From NCBI GenBank assembly GCA_023374045.1, contig CM041777.1, forward strand, positions 89,150,300 through 89,214,299: DNA of 64,000 nt. Direction: 5' to 3'. Of the stretch, positions 14,251 to 25,338 are shown piece by piece. Made by a program: the position numbers and the translations under genes. The notes below the pieces were generated by a model. It was not told the origin of the DNA, searched no databases, and worked only from the letters and a program-made list of their open reading frames with translations. Position 1 is the first letter of the stretch. Every line of letters starts with the position of its first letter. This DNA is from Limonium bicolor. Its lineage: Eukaryota; Streptophyta; Magnoliopsida; Caryophyllales; Plumbaginaceae.

Positions 14251-14278
14251 TGGTATCAGAGCGGAGTACCGCTCTGAT
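14251..14278 (+). promoter_or_regulatory. Met-tRNA primer-binding site within a perfect hairpin
   Basis: TGGTATCAGAGC (14251-14262) is the standard plant initiator-tRNA primer site, four bases after the LTR. It overlaps a perfect 10-bp stem: ATCAGAGCGG (14255-14264), loop AGTA, CCGCTCTGAT (14269-14278). The element at 19535-33679 has the same hairpin with a compensated base pair. Confidence 0.85.
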
Positions 14279-15299
14279 GACAAGAGATAGTAGGATTTAT
14301 ACAGTGAGCATAGGTTTTGGGAATACGGGAAACGTTGTGAGGATACGTGACCTTGCGGGGTTGATGCAATGCTTAAAGCTTGCACACCATAGCCGTGGAG
14401 GCACTTCAATAATAAATGACCGAGACTACGGTATTAGACCAAGTAAAGGTCTAACCCGTCCTCTTGACTTATGTCAGAGAGAGGTCAGGGTAACAGTACT
14501 AAGGAAGAACACGGAGCAGCGGAAGGTGGTGAAGGTCCAGCAACCCCAAGTAACGCGAAGATGGTATGAACCGCTCGCACTCGATGGGAGAGCATCCCGG
14601 GAAATTTGCAATGGTACCCCACCCGCCGCAGCCCGTAACTCGAGTGCTATCTAGTGAGATAATGAAATGAGAAACACCACGGAGATAACTCTCCTGATCG
14701 GAAAGACCCGATGTGGATGCTAAAAGGATTATGTTAAAGGTAGAAAATAAGACTTTGTGTTTTGGTGTAATGTTTAGGACCGGGGGTCCTGGTAATGACG
14801 TAATGTCTATCATACGAGGCTGAGATAAATAATAGACCGAGTTTGAGGAGAAACTCCCTGTAGGACTAATGGGGCTAGCTTGCTATAAAGCAAGACAACC
14901 CTGTCTTACATCCAGGAAGCACCGATGGTGCGCTGGGGGAGAAAAGAGGTAGAAACGGCGAGTAATGACTAGTTATGATACATGTAGTATACGGAAGGAA
15001 TTACCTTTAGAAGTCTCACCCGAAGCGAGTAACTCTAAAACCATGCAACACTGAAGGTTCAAGATGGCCCGATGTGCATGAGGAGAGATCATGAGAACTG
15101 TAGAAACAAGAACTCGCTAAGTTGCTATCATGCAACACCTCGTGAGGAAAGTAAGAACTTACTACCACGGTAAACTTGTGGGAACAAGTGCGGGAGTGAG
15201 ACTGTATTAATTTGAACAAGAACTTTTGACCAGAACAGGAACCCGATTAGGGAATAACACTACACTGACACACCGTACTGGTGGCTCAGTCTGCATGGT

Positions 15300-15376
15300 G
15301 CACTTGCCACTGCAAGTGCCACATTAACCAAAGCATTAAAATTCAACCTGCCTTGCGCACTTGCTACAGCAAGTGC
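15300..15376 (+). other. Two GCACTTGC/GCAAGTGC hairpins in the leader
   Basis: GCACTTGC-CACT-GCAAGTGC at 15300-15319 and GCACTTGC-TACA-GCAAGTGC at 15357-15376. The equivalent place in the other element (28187-28207, other strand) has GCACTTGCC-CTG-GGCAAGTGC. They lie about 1 kb after the primer site. Confidence 0.6.
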
Positions 15377-18236
15377 AGCGACGGTAAACTAACCCTAAAG
15401 GACGTGGTGGTCCAGGCGGTTACCAATAAAACACTAAATCTTATGTAAGTCCGTAATGCAATAAAGCAGGACACAACCTTCTTAAGGGCAGGGGTACGAA
15501 ACCCTTGGGTTTGAGGTCGATAGAACCTCGAGAAGACCTAGCCGGTCTGACCATTAAACCAAAAAAAAAAATACACCATTTAGTAAAATATTAAAAGGGG
15601 AGTGAATGAGAATAACAATAGTTAGTGCCTACAAGTCTAACCCCAGTGCCGGTATGGACATTAAACGTCAACCATTACCGGTGGGGAGTGACGGGTCTTC
15701 AGGACCAGCATAACCATATTTAGAGAGTGCGTGACACTCGTGGTTAAACCACTACGATTGAACATTGCCAGAGGGCAAGAAGTGAGCTATATGAGGCAGG
15801 ACCTTTTAAAAAAATAATAATAGGCAGATGTGAACGTGCAATAAAAAGGGGCCGATGTAATGCCCGCACCACACACGCCGGAGGTGTCGTGATCCATTAT
15901 GCTGCTAGACTCCCGTATGGAGGGCAGTGGATATAAACTAAAAAGTGAAAATTGCCTGATGACGGAAGATACCGTTACCTCAAAGAGGATGGAGGAAATA
16001 TGAGTTGAATAAGAGTAAGGACCACACAATGAAGAGGAATGATTAGCGGAAACCACTAAGTTGTGGGCACCCAATTGTAACCTCAGGAGAAAGTATTAGA
16101 ACCAACTAGGAATAAATTAAACAACAAGACTAACAATCATTTAACTATCAGAATAAGTATTGAGTCTGAATATCGTATGACATAGGCCTACAGAGGGACA
16201 TCTTAATACCACCAAAGTGACCCAAAACTAGGGGAACAAGGGTGATGAATCACAAGTACTGATTAATATCAGACTAACAGGACTACCATAAGACAGGGGA
16301 AACACGAGGTGTCAACCTTTATCATGGAGTCCGAACTACACCATGGGGTGTAACCCAATAGATTGGGTGGAATTCGAATACTGAAAACTCATATTTGAAG
16401 GCGTTAACAGCCTAGGAGTGAACGGGGGAGACAATAAGTAGTTACTGATCCCCACTCACAAATACCAGATGACGAGCATGTGGAAACCAGAATTAGGGCG
16501 ATAAGTCGCAAACACCTGGCTTAGAGAAAGTAAAGGAAATACACATTAATAAAAGAAACCATAGAACCTAATATTAGGGCCATTCTGACATTTAAGGTTA
16601 AGAATGGGCAACATAGTTACTCAAACATAAATTACCGAGACTAAGAGTAAGATAGTCACCGGGTACGAACGCTACGAGTGCACTAAACGAGACATGGGAC
16701 GACCGCACTCCTAGGAGCTTGTGGGCCTGACAAACTATACTAAGTTAGTTGGGTAAGTAGTAATGTATCAGTATGGTACCCCATGCATGTAAACGAGTAG
16801 TGTAAGGACCCAGGAGATAATCAACTCTGTGTCTAAGTCAGCGAATGGAACCCTGACTAGGTAAACCATGTAACGACGAGAGAGATCTTAGCCAAATTAG
16901 CAAGGTTAGGAAAATCAAGGATAGCTTAATAATAAAGTGACATAAGGCCGCAACTCCACAGTGGAGGAGTCAGAACATAAGTTTTACGGATTTTGGTAAA
17001 CGAGGAAACTAAGGCCAATTTAATGGTAATGGCAAGTTGAACTCATGACTGAGAAAAGGAATTGTGGTATTTAAGGAAGTTATATTAGAGAAACCTTTGT
17101 GATAATAGATGCTACCCAAAAAGGGGGCACAGAGAGAGTTACCACGCGCTGAGGGCGCTGCGATGATGTCGCATTAAATAATAATAACCACATGCTCAAT
17201 CCATAAACGTTAGTATGTTAGTACCAATTAGGTTTGAACAGAAAATGAATACCAAGCTAAAACCACAGTCGTATTGTATGTTTACAACAGATGAAGGGCA
17301 AAGGCGAGCATTACAAGAGATACTCTAAGCTGGAGATTAGATACTCCATGCAAACCGCAATGGCGGATAACCGTCCAATCGACTGGTACATGGTGCGCAA
17401 CAAGCGACCATTATAATAACTGTTAACCGAATTATGCAGGTGAGAATCAGAAGGTGGAAGATCAGATAAACAAATGGATTCCCCTAATGGAGAAGAGGGA
17501 TGAACCATATATGCGGACACTAAAATACCAACACACGAGGGATACGAGTTCACACTAGCAAAAGCGGACCTACAAGGTACCCAAAGAACGAACTCATTCC
17601 AGAGGGAAATAACTTGGAGTCATGAGGCGCCAGTTAGATGCGCATATCAGACTCGTCTTGATATTTTAGAGACAACTGATGTAAGCACTAGATGCTAGAG
17701 CATAGCTCGACAACACTTATACCGAAGGTTAGTTCGGTAGGGTGGCATGAACTCATGGGAATATACCTTGAGCATGTATAGAATTCAGGAGGATTGAATA
17801 GAATGGCTAGTCGAAATAATAAGCGTGTGTGACTAACGATACCACACAGTCAAATAAATTACTCCATTCCCATAATTATGGAAGACCGTGTAGAAAACAC
17901 CGTCACATGGAGTTGAAATCGACATAAAACTACTACCTAAGAGGGGTAAACTAACCATAAGGAAGTTGGGCATACTGCTTGCGGAGCGAGTGGGCCCATA
18001 TTGCTTAGGTTTGACGTACCTAGCGGGTTAGGGGAAACAAATGACGTGTTTACATCTCCCGATCAAACCGTATATGAATATACATACACCTAACCAAGAT
18101 AGACAGTATAACCTGAGGGGCTAAAGCCCGACCCCATAAAAAAAAGGGGTAATGAAATATGTAGCACATTGGTGCACGAATAATCCCACTGGAAGGGAAC
18201 ATCTTGAACTTACTTCTTCACGATGATATATTCGTA

Positions 18237-18273
18237 GATTACGTGGGCGTAATCATTTTTAAGGGGGGTAGAG
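18237..18273 (+). promoter_or_regulatory. Internal PPT-like module with stem-loop
   Basis: Stem-loop GATTACG-TGGG-CGTAATC (18237-18254), then TTTTTAAGGGGGGTAGAG. No LTR follows. The same module occurs in the reverse orientation at 25301-25338. Confidence 0.65.
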
Positions 18274-19034
18274 CGATTAAATTATACCGTACGTAGGAGT
18301 ACGTAGCGCATGGTACACATGCTGCAAACTATTATTGTACGTAGAGTACAAGTATTATGACTGTGTTATATTACTTGAGGTAATATTGTGATGTATTATG
18401 TGTATGAATATATATATATTTTAGTTCGCATCCCTGTGGCGAATAGGAAAAGGAGAACAGATAGAGTGTTCTTATCCTAATTCCGATTATTTATGCAAAT
18501 GTTGCGAACACTAAACACATAAACGCCTAACTTGTTAGCTCCGGTTGAGAGTTCAAGTAGGTTTATCTGGTAACTTCGGTGGGAGATGGCAAACAGAAGG
18601 AGTAGAAAGCTCCATACTATATGATTTGTGACTCGGTATGAAACCGATTATTGGAATGCGATGAGTGAGTCGGCATGAGACCGATGTATAACCTAGTGGA
18701 GGTAAAACCTCTAGGAATTGTATGAATAATTATAAGTCGAGTGAACTTGGTACTTGGTTAGAATACATGATCCTATATGACGGTGATTAGATTAATTATA
18801 CTAGTTGACTTGTGTATCTATAGAACACAAGGTGGCAAATATCAAGAGGAAACAAGATTAGAAATGAATAAACAATTGATTGATTGAAATTGACGTGGGA
18901 AGTTGAACTTGATCCTGGTCCGATCAAGGGAAACCGAACACAAATTGAGGTGAGAGATAGTTCAACACTGACGCTGACCACGTCAGGGTTGAATGATTCT
19001 CGAAACTTCCTACAAGTGGACACAGATATGAATA

Positions 19035-19534
19035 NNNNNNNNNNNNNNNNNNNNNNNNNNNNNNNNNNNNNNNNNNNNNNNNNNNNNNNNNNNNNNNNNN
19101 NNNNNNNNNNNNNNNNNNNNNNNNNNNNNNNNNNNNNNNNNNNNNNNNNNNNNNNNNNNNNNNNNNNNNNNNNNNNNNNNNNNNNNNNNNNNNNNNNNNN
19201 NNNNNNNNNNNNNNNNNNNNNNNNNNNNNNNNNNNNNNNNNNNNNNNNNNNNNNNNNNNNNNNNNNNNNNNNNNNNNNNNNNNNNNNNNNNNNNNNNNNN
19301 NNNNNNNNNNNNNNNNNNNNNNNNNNNNNNNNNNNNNNNNNNNNNNNNNNNNNNNNNNNNNNNNNNNNNNNNNNNNNNNNNNNNNNNNNNNNNNNNNNNN
19401 NNNNNNNNNNNNNNNNNNNNNNNNNNNNNNNNNNNNNNNNNNNNNNNNNNNNNNNNNNNNNNNNNNNNNNNNNNNNNNNNNNNNNNNNNNNNNNNNNNNN
19501 NNNNNNNNNNNNNNNNNNNNNNNNNNNNNNNNNN
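19035..19534. other. Assembly gap, exactly 500 N
   Basis: The round length marks a placeholder of unknown size. The sequence to the left is the interior of a plus-strand element. The sequence to the right is an LTR lacking its first ~114-116 bases, judged against the other LTR copy (29094-29209). Confidence 0.99.
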
Positions 19535-20039
19535 AAGGCGAGTTACAATACTACATCCTATCGGTCTGATGAATATGAACATACCGAGTACCTATACAAT
19601 ACATACTTTCCCTGGCGTAACACCATAATCAATACAACTCCAATACAAACTATACGAGATATACAATCCTTAGATACCGATACAGTTAAGCTTCCTATTC
19701 GCATTACAAACAAGTGCCAATCCCTACTATACAACTACCCATGCTTACGTAGCAGTCCCCGTCCTACTCTCTCGAACGGTGATCAGCTTCGAGTACCTGC
19801 ACACTAAAAACGGTCCCCCGAGGGGGGTCAGCTTACGCTGCGCATGAAATTCGCATATACGCGTGCTAACCGCGGTACGCCGATACTTTGGGTCGGATAT
19901 ACATGGAGTTCATTTTACATGCTATAACATACTATATACACAATACAATCATCAATACTTACATACACATACAAGGTACAATACTTACGAGGAAGACAAA
20001 TATTTAGTCAACCATTCGTATTAGTTACTTATTCAATAC

Positions 20040-20320
20040 CCTTTCGTTGCTTTACCATTACTCTATTCATTACTCACTTACTCTTGTATTACTCCTCACT
20101 CCATGTTCGGTATCCTACCTTACACGATCCTTACTCTGTACTCGTATAACCTGTGTATACTTGCACTCAATAATCCATACTTACTCACACGTCTTCACTA
20201 CTCAATACTTACTCATACATACTCGATACTCGGTACTCATTACATACTCATACTCACTTCTTACCAGTACTCATTACTTACTCATTCATACGCAATACTC
20301 ATTACTCATTACTTTGGTCT
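20040..20320. repeat. TACTCA-type low-complexity tract in LTR
   Basis: Degenerate repeats of TACTCA, TACATACTC and ATTACTCAT. It is the counterpart of 29740-30025 in the other LTR. It creates spurious Tyr/Thr/Leu-rich ORFs. Confidence 0.75.
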
Positions 20321-21408
20321 CTGGGCGGAGTCATACACAAGACTCGCCACCGGACCTACAATACGAGGCTATACGATTAGCTCCTCAAATACTCAAATGT
20401 CGTTTTACCGACTACTCAAATTCCCAACACTCTTCTCTCAGAGTATGATAATCTCTTGGATTAGCCTAGAAGTATCTCTCTCGATAACCTCTGCTGCTTA
20501 GGGAATTACCACCGTCTATATCCTCAAGTTTAAGGGCTTCCCCAACACATCGAATACTCTCTCGTTCGAGGCATACTTACATCAGTCGGGTCCTCTCATA
20601 ATGGGTCGACTAATTACTAAGGGGTTTGGAGGTCCTCATCATTCTTTACTTCCCATGGTTCACGTTTGCACCAAGATTAATTCCTCTATTAGAGGTTACT
20701 TATATACTCCCACTACTTATTAGTTGTGGGTTATTCATTTCGGTTCTCCTACCGTTATCGGAAGGTTATTACTCCCAACACTCTCTCACATTCTAGTGAG
20801 TTCTTGGGTTGCGTTATCGTTTATGATTCGATAGTTTAGTGCGTTGCTACGTTTCCGTAGTTCACAACGAGACTCTTATACGAGTCACTACAAAACAAGA
20901 CTACCTCTGAGTCGTACACGCACTAAATGAAGCCACACAATCAATCAAGAAAGGTTAGCTCAGCAACATACATCAAGACATACAATGAAGGCAATAAACC
21001 ATTTTCATGCTTAGTCTTGATTAGCCGGCATACAACATACAAATCAACGTAACTCGGTTAGCATACGGGGCATGAGAAAAATCATACCTTTCACCGGAGT
21101 AGCCTACGTGTGTTCCCTTGTCCTGGTTCACACTTGTTCCACTGATAATGTTTCAACATTATTATTAATACTATACTCTTACGATACACAAATAATTACT
21201 ACTCCCGTACTTACCCCGTTATCCGGTGTACTTAATGTTCTCATACTCTCAACTTACTGGTTACTTTTACACTTGTTTTCCTACTCATATACTTACTTTC
21301 TTACCTTTACTACTTCATTTATAGTGTACTCTACATATATACATATATGTGTATAGGCATATATATATACATATGATATTATAATCATATAATACATTTT
21401 TTTTTTGA

Positions 21409-21740
21409 CTCGACCGGACTTGCGACCGACCTTGCAAGTCCGGTCCATTCCAGTAGCTATCAGTACGGGAAATTTTCTGTCTCGACCGAACTTGCAAGTC
21501 CGGTCGCAAGTTCGGTCCATTCCAGAAGCTTTCATCTGCGGAATTTTTCTGGCCGACCGAACTTGCAAGTCCGGTCGCAAGTTCGGTCCATTCCAGTAGG
21601 TTTCAGACGGGAGAATTTTCTGGTCCGACCGAACTTGCATGTCCGGTCGCAAGTCCGGTCGATTCCAGAAGGTTTCCCGTCTTTGTAAATTTGGGCTCGA
21701 CCGAACTTGCAAGTCCGGTCGCAAGTCCGGTCCGGCCCAG
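21409..21740. repeat. Palindromic tandem repeat, left LTR
   Basis: About five units of 60-68 bp, each carrying ACCGAACTTGCAAGTCCGGT and a second arm CGCAAGTTCGGTCC, joined by CATTCCAG spacers. Repeat frames on both strands are open and yield spurious SGRKSG-type ORFs. Confidence 0.85.
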
Positions 21741-23909
21741 TACTTCAGTTTTAAAATCTGTTTTCAGTCCTCTCTTTTACCCATTACTTCCCCAATCTTC
21801 CTACATGTAATTCCACATGTTTTAGTGCCATTTAGGCTTCCTAATATACCTTAATTCATCCACCAAATCCATTACTAAATCCACCAAACAACTTACACAA
21901 TTCCTTCATTTCTTTTCCTCACTTACAACAGTTTTTGCTACACTTATGCTACAGATTTTACAATTCAATTCTCCCATCCAATACTTTCTCACCCAATGCC
22001 ATTCCTAGCATCCTAAATACTTCTCCTTACCACACCAATTCATTTCCAAGCCATTGCACTACCTATACCCAAGTTCCGACACTCATCCTACAAAATTCTG
22101 CACATTAAATTTCTCTTAACTTCTCCAATGTATTCTTATACACTTTGCTACAGATTTTACACTTCTTATTCTCATACTACAATTACCATTCCATAGCTAC
22201 AAAACCTCTCTACTAATCCCAATACACACCTTGGTTCTCCCACTCACCAAGTCATCCTTAAATACATAATTCCTACTAAAATTTTACCATAGTTCATCTA
22301 CTTTCCTTACTTATCCGCACACATCCTTTCTCATCAAATTCATCCCTATTCTAGCCAAACCACAAGGGTTCTACCAGCACACATACAAAATCCCAATACA
22401 CCAATATTTCTTCAATCCACAATACAAATACTCATATACAATTATTTGGCTCTAAGGCCTACATTCCACATACTTGCTCTTAAATACTCAAACTTCACAA
22501 TTCTCAATACTAGTACAAGGTTTTGGGTTCTTTAAATATTTTACCCATTCCCATTACTCTAATGCGTTAGAATTTACATTAGGAAGGAGCTCTTACCTTG
22601 AGCTTATACTTCCTTCTTTTCTTTTCCATTTCTCATCTTGCTCCCTTTCTTGTCCAAATCGGTTTTATGGGGAATGGAGTTGCCAAAATCCATTCCCATC
22701 ACCCAAGCACACAAAGACAAGCATGATTAATCTACTAGCCCTCACATTAACACTAATTCATTGAAGTGTTTAAAATACAAAATTCTAGGGTTTACCTTTA
22801 GGAGGGGTTTTAGCCCTTGGTTCAAGAAGGTATTCTCACCACCATTGGAGGGTTGAAGCAAAGCTCCAAAACAAGAGGAAAAACAAGGTAAGAAAGAGAG
22901 ACCAAAAATCGGCCATACCAAGAGATGGAGAAAAATGAGGTCTTTCATGGAGATTTTTACCTTGTTGGAAAGAGGAGACTCCAAACTTCACAATGGTGTG
23001 CTTTTCTCTTCAAATGGGGAAAACCCATGGAGATGAAACTCATCCTTTTCGAATTTTGAAAAGATAGAAATGTAGAGGAGGATGAGGGGATTACAAATAT
23101 GTAATTATTTTACATTTGGAGCTCAAATGGAGCTAGAGCTTGAGGAAGAATGAAGAGAAGCCATGGGAGGTGGGGAGCTTCTCAAAAATCGCCCAGCTCA
23201 AGGAGGGAGAGAGAAATCGACGGGCAAGGAGAAGGAGAGGAAAGAGAAGGAAGGAAGGAGAAATGAGAGAGAGAGAGAGGGTGGGGTTGCTTTGTCCTTT
23301 TATTCTACTTTTGCTTTTTGACTCATCTTATTTAGCTAGTGTGTGTGTGTGAGAGGGGTTTATTTATCTGTTAAAACCGGCCCCCACTGTAATACTAGCT
23401 GGAGCGTTTTTCGTCTTTTACAGAAAACGCTCGTTATTTTACCCGGTTTTGATACTATTCACTAACCGGGCCCGTTTTCCGGAATTTTCTCGTTCTTTAT
23501 TTTCATTGGCTATTAAGCTTCCATAAATTCTTAATAATTATTATTTAATGATTTATAAATTTACGGGTCTGTTTGACCACTTAAAGTCACGTTTTCGGGT
23601 TTCCTCGGAAAACGTGCGCTGAAGCTCTTTTAGCGTTTTTAATACATTTCTTGGATCCGTTTTCTTGGGGAATCATTCCCGTATACTAATTAGGCATGAA
23701 TAAGCCTTAGGAACACTTACGATACTGTAACCGAGGTCTCGTACCTCCTATGGTTATTTAACGCTCATTTTAGCGTTTTCCGCTTTCTAAGCGTTTTTCC
23801 CATTCCTTTTTGGATTTATTTTCTTTACCAAGATTACTTAGGCACTATTAGGCCTTTAAATACCATATTATAATATCCTAATCACCATATTTAAGTTCGG
23901 GGTATTTCA

Positions 23910-23944
23910 ATCTACCCCCCTTAAAGAACTTTGCCCTCAAAGTT
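23910..23944 (-). promoter_or_regulatory. Polypurine tract with upstream stem-loop
   Basis: Minus strand: stem-loop AACTTTG-AGGG-CAAAGTT (23927-23944), then CTTTAAGGGGGGTAGAT and the LTR start TGAAATACCCC. Adjacent to the LTR, so this is the functional PPT position. Confidence 0.8.
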
Positions 23945-25300
23945 GGTGAATCTAATATTGTTACTCGTACCAATACACATGCTAAGGTTATGACCTCTAC
24001 ATATAACTGTCAAACTCCGGATGCTGACATGATGCTACTACGCATCCAAACAGCATGTCACTGCATGCATAGCAATCAAGAATATCCGTTTTACTTCTCT
24101 CCAAGGGGGTCCATCCGAAGACAATTAGGTACAATCCTCCCCCAATGGCGAGTGATCCCTCAGGTACCGGTCACGTTGAACACTTACGCTTTCTGGTTCA
24201 CGGCCGTCATGACTTGAGCACTTACGCTTTCTGGCTCTACGGTCCTTTGGTTCTGATCAAATTCATTTGCACATATAGAGATCCTCAGGCACTTACTCAT
24301 ACTTACTTTACTCATACTTACTCATACTTACGTATACTTACTCGGGACTATGCTGCCCCAGTGCCCTTGGAAAAATACAAAACACAAACTGTTACCGTAC
24401 CATCGGTGTAGTGGTTTCAAACTACTCTACACTTCCACAGACTCAAAACTAGCTTCACCTCCTATGGTTTCGACCGGATACCCGTGCCTAGGCATGGAAG
24501 ATCCACTAGCGCCTGTGGGAGCGGTTTCAAAACCGATCCTCGTTCTCAAGTTGTAGAAAGCATTGTACCAAATTAATTTTGGAAATTCGTTTTGAAAACT
24601 TGCATACATCTCCCAAAGTCCATTTATGATTATTACTCCTATTACTAGTGTTATTACTGTGGCCGCTTAAGGGAGTTTCCAGAGTCCTTCAACCCCAATG
24701 TGATCAGCATTGGTGTTGAATTATCCTTCCACCCCAATTTGTGTTCGGCTTCCCTTGATCGCTAGCAAATCACATTCCACTTCCCACCTCAATACAAACA
24801 GACAGCTCGTCAAACATTATTTCGTTTTCTATTCTTTTTAATCTTGCTACTCATAATCATACACATACATTCCAATTCATATGATTCGCTTACTTACTTA
24901 CTAATCATCTCATCATCATTACTACATCTTCTCCAACTACTATACTTAAGAAATTCGTGGGTATACCATCCCATTAATTTTCTATACTCCAATTTATACT
25001 CATAAAATACATCGGTTGTACACCGATTCATACTCATTACATACGTCGGTTCCATACCGATTTATACTCCTCAAGTTTCCCATACATACTCATTCCTCAT
25101 ACTATTACCAATCGGGGTACTCATTCCCCTGGAGTTTCTCCACTCCTTTCTTATTCTTGTTCCTCAAATAACTACAATTACACGATGAATGAATACAAAT
25201 GTTTATGTAACCTAAGTATCAATCATCAAAACAAATTCTTTTGCGCTATGCGCATTGTAGTTTACGCACCTATCACGTAAAACATACATCTCGCGGTTTC

Positions 25301-25338
25301 GCTCTACCCCCCTTAAAAGGGATTACGCCTACGTAATC
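25301..25338 (-). promoter_or_regulatory. Internal PPT-like module with stem-loop
   Basis: Minus strand: GATTACG-TAGG-CGTAATC (25321-25338), then CCTTTTAAGGGGGGTAGAGC. It lies about 1.4 kb before the true PPT, and no LTR follows it. Confidence 0.65.

Larger units (their letters stand above)
14247..19034 (+). mobile_element. Internal region of the plus-strand element, non-coding
   Basis: It runs from the primer site into the gap. No ORF longer than about 135 codons is present, and no zinc knuckle, protease, RT or integrase motif was found. It shares landmarks in the same order with the reverse complement of 23910-29093: the primer hairpin, GCACTTGC hairpins (15300-15319, 15357-15376), the internal PPT module (18237-18273) and the stretch 18890-19010, which matches 24680-24800 reversed. 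Conservation of order without coding capacity suggests a LARD-like non-autonomous element rather than a randomly decayed gag-pol. The last 0.7-0.8 kb and the 3' LTR are missing into the gap. Confidence 0.6.
19535..23909 (-). mobile_element. 3' LTR (left copy, start lost in gap)
   Basis: It aligns to 29210-33679. Its first 1-1.5 kb next to the gap has many small indels against the right copy, while from about 21.5 kb onward the two are almost identical. It ends GGGGTATTTCA at 23909, followed by the PPT. It contains a TACTCA-rich low-complexity tract (20040-20320), a palindromic tandem repeat (21409-21740) and GCGTTTT-rich palindromes (23400-23800). ORFs in this copy follow those repeats and are not genes. 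Confidence 0.85.

Noticed and set aside
18884..19807. 307-codon ORF
   Set aside because: About 167 codons are N. The frame is open only because the gap is translated as X.
21293..21724. 143-codon minus-strand ORF with RPDLQVRS repeats
   Set aside because: It is a by-product of the palindromic tandem repeat; similar open frames occur on both strands.
25301..25318. Internal PPT as a true LTR border
   Set aside because: No LTR start follows and no second LTR copy matches the adjoining sequence.
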